Shown here: positions 59,479 to 64,000 of the stretch, piece by piece | How the letters are laid out: the number at the start of each line of letters is the position of its first letter | Position numbering within the stretch: the stretch's first letter is position 1 | From: Paenibacillus oceani | GTDB lineage: Bacteria > Bacillota > Bacilli > Paenibacillales > NBRC-103111 | Assembly: GCF_014705615.1 (NCBI RefSeq) | Contig: NZ_JACXJA010000006.1 | Span: 293,277 to 357,276 of the forward strand | Length of the DNA: 64,000 nt | Reading direction: 5' to 3' | Made by a program: the position numbers and the translations under genes | Notes under the pieces: generated by a model | Seen by the model: the letters and a program-made list of their open reading frames with translations, nothing else | Database searches by the model: none | What the model was told of the DNA's origin: nothing

Positions 59479-59846
59479 CATTCGTGATGAATATGATGAA
59501 GCGTCTGCTCAAAGATTTGTTCGATATGAGCGTCATCCAGCGAATAATACACCGTCTTGCCTGCCTTGCGCCGCTTCACGATCCGCATGTTCCGCAAATA
59601 CCGGAGCTGATGGGACACCGCGGATTGCCCCATGTCAAGCACGCTCGACAAGTCGTGCACGCATAACTCCCGCTGCATAAGCGCATAGATGAGCTTGACC
59701 CGGGTCGGATCGCCCAACGCTTTGAACAGATCGGCCAGCTTCAGTACGGAATCGTCGGGCAGCATCCGCTGCTTCACCGTTTCCCATTCTGCAGACTCCG
59801 AACCGCTGCAAGTTTCTTCGCACAAATCCGCCGATATTGAAGACAT
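59478..59846 (-). CDS. ArsR/SmtB-family metal-sensing repressor (CadC/CzrA-like)
   Basis: The 122-aa winged-helix repressor has the DNA-recognition helix in MGQSAVSHQLRYLRNM. It has two potential metal sites. The alpha-5 site D105, H107, H118, H121 has exactly the spacing of the CzrA/SmtB zinc site. A CadC-like N-terminal/alpha-3 site is formed by C9, C13 and C62, with H64 where CadC has its fourth cysteine (ELCVHDL). It probably senses Zn, Cd or Pb. No efflux gene is adjacent, so its target must be elsewhere or outside the window. Confidence 0.92.
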   Translation of the reverse strand: MSSISADLCEETCSGSESAEWETVKQRMLPDDSVLKLADLFKALGDPTRVKLIYALMQRELCVHDLSSVLDMGQSAVSHQLRYLRNMRIVKRRKAGKTVYYSLDDAHIEQIFEQTLHHIHHE

Positions 59847-60003
59847 TGGAAGTTCACCGCCTTTGCGAGCCGTCTTGACTTGATACCATCCATTATACCA
59901 GAAACGGACGTCCGGCTGCTACCGTCGGGAATATTGTACATGTCTAGCTATTCGGCCGCTTATACGCTCCCGGGATGAACGAGGCTGTGATTAGCGCTGT
60001 GGC

Positions 60004-61116
60004 TTACCACACCAGCTCCTGGAACGTACCGGTCAGAGCCGATTCTCTCGCTTTCAAGCACAACAGCGCGCTCGTTAAACCTGAACCCAAATCGCTCACC
60101 GAGTTTTCCTTTCCTTGCATCAAATCAATAAAGTTCTGGGCCAATACAGCATCTCCGCCGAAATGGTCATTAGCGGCATCGAACCGGTGCGTTTGAACGG
60201 AAGGCTCATGATGCATGATAACTTTAATTTCCTTCGTATAAAAATCGAATTCGACCGTTCCCTTGTAACCCATGAACCGGGCTCCGCGGGCACCCGCTTC
60301 TCTGCGTACAAAGAAGTTCTGCGAATACGATACATGCATCCCCGTGTCGTAACGGATCAGAGCGCTTCCAGAATCCTCATTGCCGGTATCCTCGGCGAAG
60401 CAGCAATACTCCCAGCTGCTGTTTTTCTGGGTTCCGTGAACGAGACTATCCGGACATGTCTGATTCTCTTCGCAGTCGACACACTTTTGACCGGCCGGCT
60501 TCGTTCCTTTGAAAATTTGCTTGGAAACCATCGCCGCGACTTCTACCGGCTCTTTCCCAAGAATGTACGTAATGTAATCGAAATCATGAGTCGCTTTTTG
60601 AAGAAACAGCCCTTTCGTTTCCTCCTCATCCCGGTACCAGTGGTGGAAATAGACGCCGCCATACGGAACGTTATTCACCGCCTGAACGTGCTCGACCGTG
60701 CCGATCATGCCCGAATCAATGATCTCCTTTACTTTCTGCACGATCGTCGTTACGCGAAGCGGAAAGGACACGACAACTTTGCTTTTCCCCGCCTCATAAC
60801 CGGCTTTCAGCCTGCGCGCATCTTCGAGCGTAGTCGCCACCGGCTTCTCCATAAACAACGGAATTCCGGTAGGCAGCACCTTCAGCGCCATTTCGGTATG
60901 CAGCGAACAACGCGTGCCGATCATAATTCCGTCCAGCTTCTCCGAAGCCATCATAGCCTCCGGCGTATCGTACAGTTGAATATGTCCTTCATCCGCCTTC
61001 AATGCGTCTTTGCGTATATCCGCTACCGCCTTGATGACGACGGACGGATCGGTTTTCTGGATACTGGCGATAACCGACTTGATCCGGTTGCCGTACCCGA
61101 TAACTCCCACATTCAT
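60004..61116 (-). CDS. Gfo/Idh/MocA-family NAD(P)-dependent oxidoreductase
   Basis: The 370-aa sugar or cyclitol dehydrogenase-like enzyme has an N-terminal Rossmann fold with NVGVIGYGNRIKSVI (residues 2-16), the EKP motif in LFMEKPVATTLEDARRL (catalytic Lys) and a C-terminal beta-sheet domain. A Cys-rich insertion (KCVDCEENQTC...YCC) at about 230-255 may hold zinc or be structural. GGGGAGGT precedes the ATG at 61116. The divergent AraC-type gene probably regulates it. Substrate unknown. Confidence 0.92.
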   Translation of the reverse strand: MNVGVIGYGNRIKSVIASIQKTDPSVVIKAVADIRKDALKADEGHIQLYDTPEAMMASEKLDGIMIGTRCSLHTEMALKVLPTGIPLFMEKPVATTLEDARRLKAGYEAGKSKVVVSFPLRVTTIVQKVKEIIDSGMIGTVEHVQAVNNVPYGGVYFHHWYRDEEETKGLFLQKATHDFDYITYILGKEPVEVAAMVSKQIFKGTKPAGQKCVDCEENQTCPDSLVHGTQKNSSWEYCCFAEDTGNEDSGSALIRYDTGMHVSYSQNFFVRREAGARGARFMGYKGTVEFDFYTKEIKVIMHHEPSVQTHRFDAANDHFGGDAVLAQNFIDLMQGKENSVSDLGSGLTSALLCLKARESALTGTFQELVW

Positions 61117-61257
61117 TATTGGCGACCTCCCCATTGTTTGTTCCTTTGTTCCCCCTTATTGTAAGAGCAAACTACGGGCAAATCTTTGTCTCGGAAGCCA
61201 CAATTTTGGACAAATCGGGCGGAAGATTCCGGCTTTTCAACATACCGGATGTGCGAT

Positions 61258-62175
61258 ATGATGAACACAACGTTAGAAGATCGGAGCAGTACGACCATGG
61301 ACTATGTACGGACGCGGCTGGAACCGGCGATTATAATCAACGAAATGATTACGATGTATTATTATGAGTTCGGCAAACACTTTATTTTCTACGGGGAATC
61401 GCACGATTTCTGGGAACTTCTTTATGTCGACAAAGGCGAGATCGAGGTGTGGGCGGACGAACGTTCGTATCTCATCAGCCAAGGGACTATTATTTTTCAT
61501 AAGCCTAACGAGTTCCATCGGTTCTATGCCAAAAACGATAAAGCACCCAACGTCATCGTACTGACGTTCGACTGTTATTCGCCGGCTATGAAGCGGTTTG
61601 AGGAAGCGGTAATCCGGCTCGACGACGAAGAGCGGAATCTGCTTGCCAAGATCGTGCAGGAGGGAGCAGGAGCGTTTCACTTTCCATTTCAGTATCCGCT
61701 CTCCCGTCGTCCGGACGCAGCAGTAGGCGCCGAGCAGATGGTGAAGCTGTATCTGGAAATGTTCCTGATCCGTCTTCTCCGCAGAGACGACCGTTCGGCC
61801 TGGACACGGCCGCTGTCGTTCGCCGCCAAGGAGAAAGAAGAAGACCAACTGACCGCAAAAATCATCGAGCAGTTGAACGCATCGATTGGCTCCACCCTCA
61901 CGCTGGAACAGCTCAGCGAAGCGCTGCGGGTATCGAAGACCCGGCTTAAGGACGTATTCAAGCATCACACCGGACAGACGATTATGGAGTATTTCACGCA
62001 CCTCAAGCTCGAGCGGGCCAAACTATTGATTCGCGAAGCGATGTGCAATTTTACCGAGATCGCCTCCATGGTCGGCTTTAGCAGCGTGCATGTCTTTTCC
62101 AAAACGTTCAAGCGCTCCACCGGCATGACGCCTTCCGAATACGCCAAGTCGGTTCGCGGGAGGATCAAAACCTAG
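61258..62175 (+). CDS. AraC-family regulator with cupin sensor domain
   Basis: A one-component regulator of about 305 aa. The N-terminal cupin has YYYEFGKHFIFYGESHDFWELLYVDKGEIEV and GTIIFHKPNEFHRF. The C-terminal double HTH occupies the last 100 residues (LTLEQLSEALRVSKTRLKDVF; FTEIASMVGFSSVHVFSKTFK). The first ATG codons near 61258 are used although the ribosome site is weak (CGGATG). It is divergent from the oxidoreductase gene with a 141-nt shared promoter region. Its end is 62 nt before the MITE. Confidence 0.9.
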   Translation: MMNTTLEDRSSTTMDYVRTRLEPAIIINEMITMYYYEFGKHFIFYGESHDFWELLYVDKGEIEVWADERSYLISQGTIIFHKPNEFHRFYAKNDKAPNVIVLTFDCYSPAMKRFEEAVIRLDDEERNLLAKIVQEGAGAFHFPFQYPLSRRPDAAVGAEQMVKLYLEMFLIRLLRRDDRSAWTRPLSFAAKEKEEDQLTAKIIEQLNASIGSTLTLEQLSEALRVSKTRLKDVFKHHTGQTIMEYFTHLKLERAKLLIREAMCNFTEIASMVGFSSVHVFSKTFKRSTGMTPSEYAKSVRGRIKT

Positions 62176-62236
62176 TGTGCTGTGGCCCATGTTCAGAACC
62201 ACGATCGTAACAGCTCCGCTAGCGTACAGGGAACTA

Positions 62237-62396
62237 GGGGCTGTCTCCAAAATCATCTTGCGATTTGTGCGCCTCATCCAGAACCCGATTTGCCTCAAGA
62301 AAAAGGACCTCATCTTCCACGGTTACGTGGAGGCTGAAGTCCTTTCATTTGTAGCGGGGACCTTCCTCGTCATACGAGCACTTTGGGGACAACCCC
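62237..62396. mobile_element. 160-bp MITE with 15-bp terminal inverted repeats and 6-bp target duplication
   Basis: The left end GGGGCTGTCTCCAAA (62237-62251) and right end TTTGGGGACAACCCC (62382-62396) are inverted repeats matching at 13 of 15 positions. GAACTA directly flanks both ends (62231-62236 and 62397-62402), a 6-bp target-site duplication. The inside has a terminator-like hairpin (AAAAAGGACCTCATC...AGTCCTTT) and no transposase. Ends starting GGGGCTGT occur in IS1182-type elements, a tentative parent. Confidence 0.85.
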
Positions 62397-62424
62397 GAAC
62401 TAAATAAGCAGAGAAAACAAAAAA

Positions 62425-62452
62425 GGCCCTCAGGTAACAGTTACCTAAGAGC
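62425..62452 (-). terminator. Terminator of the tRNA operon
   Basis: On the minus strand GCTCTTAGGTAA, CTG, TTACCTGAGGGC followed by CTTTTTTG. It lies 16 nt after the last tRNA gene (Leu). Confidence 0.85.
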
Positions 62453-62467
62453 ATTTCTTCATACCAA

Positions 62468-62546
62468 TGCCGGTGAAGGGACTTGAACCCCCACGGTTTC
62501 CCTCACGATTTTGAGTCGCGCGCGTCTGCCATTCCGCCACACCGGC
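62468..62546 (-). tRNA. tRNA-Leu (CAA)
   Basis: Class II tRNA: acceptor GCCGGTG/CACCGGC with discriminator A, anticodon loop CTCAAAA, a short variable arm GAGGGAAACC and T loop GGTTCAAGTCC. It reads UUG codons and is the last gene of the cluster. Confidence 0.95.
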
Positions 62547-62555
62547 AAAAAAAAG

Positions 62556-62629
62556 CGTGCCCTAAGAGATTCGAACTCCTGACCTTTTGATTCGTAGTCA
62601 AACGCTCTATCCAGCTGAGCTAAGGGCAC
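62556..62629 (-). tRNA. tRNA-Arg (ACG)
   Basis: Acceptor GTGCCCT/AGGGCAC, anticodon loop CTACGAA with stem TTTGA/TCAAA, T loop AGTTCGAATCT. The A34 would be edited to inosine to read CGN codons. In the order I recall for B. subtilis trnD a Leu gene stands here. Confidence 0.95.
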
Positions 62630-62642
62630 ATGATGGTTGTGG

Positions 62643-62713
62643 AGGCGCCACCCAGATTCGAACTGGGGGTAGAGCTTTTGCAGAGCTTTGCCTTACCACT
62701 TGGCTATGGCGCC
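62643..62713 (-). tRNA. tRNA-Cys (GCA)
   Basis: Acceptor GGCGCCA/TGGCGCC, discriminator T (U73), which is the cysteinyl identity base, anticodon loop CTGCAAA. 71 nt. Confidence 0.95.
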
Positions 62714-62726
62714 GTAATACATATGG

Positions 62727-62798
62727 AGCGGACGACGAGATTCGAACTCGCGACCCTCGCCTTGGCAAGGCGATGCTCTACCACTGAGCCACGTCCGC
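62727..62798 (-). tRNA. tRNA-Gly (GCC)
   Basis: Acceptor GCGGACG/CGTCCGC, discriminator T, anticodon loop TTGCCAA on stem TCGCC/GGCGA. Confidence 0.95.
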
Positions 62799-62828
62799 AT
62801 AAATATGATCAAGCTTATAAAGGAAATA

Positions 62829-62900
62829 CTGGGGATCCAGGATTCGAACCTGGGAATGACGGAGTCAAAGTCCGTTGCCTTACCGCTTGGCTAATCCCCA
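62829..62900 (-). tRNA. tRNA-Gln (TTG)
   Basis: Acceptor TGGGGAT/ATCCCCA, discriminator G, anticodon loop CTTTGAC on stem ACGGA/TCCGT. Confidence 0.95.
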
Positions 62901-62918
62901 ATAGGTTTTAGTAAAATA

Positions 62919-62995
62919 TGGGGCGATCGATGGGACTTGAACCCACGAATGCCGGAGCCACAATCCGGTGCGTTAACCCCTTCGCCACGACCGCC
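62919..62995 (-). tRNA. tRNA-His (GTG)
   Basis: The extra 5' G(-1) pairs with C73, the histidine identity element. Anticodon loop ATTGTGG-type with GTG. CCA is encoded (62919-62921 on the minus strand). Confidence 0.95.
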
Positions 62996-63017
62996 ATATT
63001 ATAATATATTCTTCTGG

Positions 63018-63088
63018 CAGGGGCAGCAGGAATTGAACCCACACTAACGGTTTTGGAGACCGCTGTTCTACCTTTAAACTATGCCCCT
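63018..63088 (-). tRNA. tRNA-Trp (CCA)
   Basis: Acceptor AGGGGCA/TGCCCCT, discriminator G, anticodon loop CTCCAAA on stem GCGGT/ACCGT. Confidence 0.95.
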
Positions 63089-63120
63089 ATATGATACACC
63101 TGATCGGTATTATTAAATGG

Positions 63121-63203
63121 TGGAGGATGATGGATTCGAACCACCGAACTCGTCAGAGAACAGATTTACAGTCTGCTGCGTTTGGCCACTTCGCTAATCC
63201 TCC
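63121..63203 (-). tRNA. tRNA-Tyr (GTA)
   Basis: Class II tRNA with long variable arm; acceptor GGAGGAT/ATCCTCC, discriminator A, anticodon loop CTGTAAA on stem GCAGA/TCTGT. Confidence 0.95.
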
Positions 63204-63211
63204 ATGAGTGG

Positions 63212-63284
<73 letters not shown>

Positions 63285-63298
63285 ATATGCATACATGG

Positions 63299-63371
<73 letters not shown>

Positions 63372-63395
63372 TCAAGTATGAGGTTGTTAAAATGG

Positions 63396-63469
63396 CGGAG
63401 CTGACGGGATTCGAACCCGCGGTCTCCTGCGTGACAGGCAGGCATGTTAGGCCACTACACCACAGCTCC
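63396..63469 (-). tRNA. tRNA-Asp (GTC)
   Basis: Acceptor GGAGCTG/CAGCTCC, discriminator G as expected for aspartate, anticodon loop CTGTCAC. Confidence 0.95.
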
Positions 63470-63486
63470 ATACTTGGTAAAGCTAA

Positions 63487-63560
<74 letters not shown>

Positions 63561-63579
63561 TCGTTAAAAAGGTATATGG

Positions 63580-63652
63580 TGGACGCTGACGGGATCGAAC
63601 CGCCGACCCTCTGCTTGTAAGGCAGATGCTCTCCCAGCTGAGCTAAGCGTCC
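63580..63652 (-). tRNA. tRNA-Val (TAC)
   Basis: Acceptor GGACGCT/AGCGTCC, discriminator A, anticodon loop CTTACAA. CCA is encoded. Confidence 0.95.
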
Positions 63653-63736
63653 ATGTTGTTGAAGTGACAAGTTCTAATATAACAAGTTTGATACCAAAAT
63701 GCAACTACTTTTTTTTTGCTCTTTGAAGATTTATGG

Positions 63737-63808
63737 TGACCCGTAGGGGATTCGAACCCCTGTTACCTCCGTGAAAGGGAGGTGTCTTAACCCCTTGACC
63801 AACGGGCC
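63737..63808 (-). tRNA. tRNA-Glu (TTC)
   Basis: Acceptor GGCCCGT/ACGGGTC with one G-T wobble, discriminator A, anticodon loop CTTTCAC. CCA is encoded. An 84-nt spacer separates it from tRNA-Val, the largest gap in the cluster. Confidence 0.95.
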
Positions 63809-63820
63809 TTACAAGAAGAA

Positions 63821-63908
63821 CGGAGAGAGAGGGATTTGAACCCTCGAGACGCTTTTGACGCCTACACGATTTCCAATCGTGCTCCTTCGGCCACTCGGAC
63901 ATCTCTCC
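63821..63908 (-). tRNA. tRNA-Ser (GGA)
   Basis: Class II tRNA of 88 nt; acceptor GGAGAGA/TCTCTCC, discriminator G, anticodon loop TTGGAAA, long variable arm TAGGCGTCAAAAGCGTCT. Confidence 0.95.
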
Positions 63909-63914
63909 ATATGG

Positions 63915-63987
63915 CTCCCCGAACAGGACTCGAACCTGTGACAACTCGGTTAACAGCCGAGTGCTCTACCAACTGAGCTATCAGGGA
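63915..63987 (-). tRNA. tRNA-Asn (GTT)
   Basis: Acceptor TCCCTGA/TCGGGGA, discriminator G, anticodon loop CTGTTAA on stem TCGGC/CCGAG-type pairs. It is the first gene seen of the minus-strand cluster. Confidence 0.95.
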
Positions 63988-64000
63988 ATATGTGTGAATC

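Noticed and set aside
62177..62407. Plus-strand open frame of 76 codons after the AraC gene
   Set aside because: It lies almost entirely inside the MITE and runs through its hairpin and terminal repeats.

Overview
The window looks like chromosomal DNA of a spore-forming Firmicute of the Paenibacillus/Cohnella type. The evidence is: about 50-55 % GC; sporulation genes (yunB, sspI, a YjcZ-type peptide); lipoprotein-dependent LplB/YtcP-type sugar uptake with AraC-type membrane sensors; a Lia/Psp envelope-stress operon; many GTG/TTG starts behind strong AGGAGG sites; and a 16-gene tRNA block in nearly the gene order I recall for Bacillus subtilis trnD. No phage, plasmid, CRISPR or integrase gene was seen.

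Layout. 1-8.1 kb: the 5' part of lipA, then larE-larB-larC1 for the nickel-pincer cofactor, with the LarC C-terminal domain as a separate gene on the opposite strand, an M23 peptidase, yunB and a DUF445 protein. 8.2-21.8 kb: a carbohydrate region with an FAD oxidoreductase/AraC pair, two paralogous solute-binding lipoproteins, two permeases, a large probable glycan-active protein and a membrane-bound AraC-type sensor. No ATPase is in that operon; a stand-alone MsmX-type ATPase lies at 26.7 kb. 22-26.2 kb: copper/sulfane-sulfur and electrophile genes (csoR-copZ, a YceI protein, catE, dsrE2-tauE, thioredoxin) whose promoters carry recognisable shared operators. 26.3-41 kb: housekeeping genes (msmX, a TrmH-type methyltransferase, a KtrA-type protein, sspI, a two-component system, prfC, a phosphoesterase, zwf, a DinG-type helicase). 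41.9-47 kb: a four-gene operon (M20 deacylase, MBL hydrolase, class V aminotransferase, TIM-barrel isomerase) below a GntR regulator; its substrate is unknown. 47.2-51.9 kb: a seven-gene liaI-pspA-pspC-pspA-liaF-liaS-liaR operon. 52-62.2 kb: an Eis-like acetyltransferase, a YjcZ peptide, a hybrid histidine kinase with one dead and one intact kinase core, an HD-GYP protein, a CadC/CzrA-like ArsR repressor, and a Gfo/Idh/MocA-AraC pair. 62.4-64 kb: 16 tRNA genes on the minus strand; an rRNA operon probably lies just past the right edge.

The strongest unexplained signal is a family of intergenic elements at 19.2, 32.5, 41.3 and 57.6 kb. Each unit is built of three modules of exactly 25 or 26 nt: an arm (8-nt half-site, 9-10 nt spacer, complementary half-site), a middle module of the same length, and a second arm. 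Pairs of units are separated by 36-37 nt at all four loci. The half-sites differ between loci but usually stay self-complementary within a locus. Also notable are the split and inverted larC, a 160-bp MITE with a 6-bp target duplication, and shared CsoR-like and TTAC-N9-GTAA operators.
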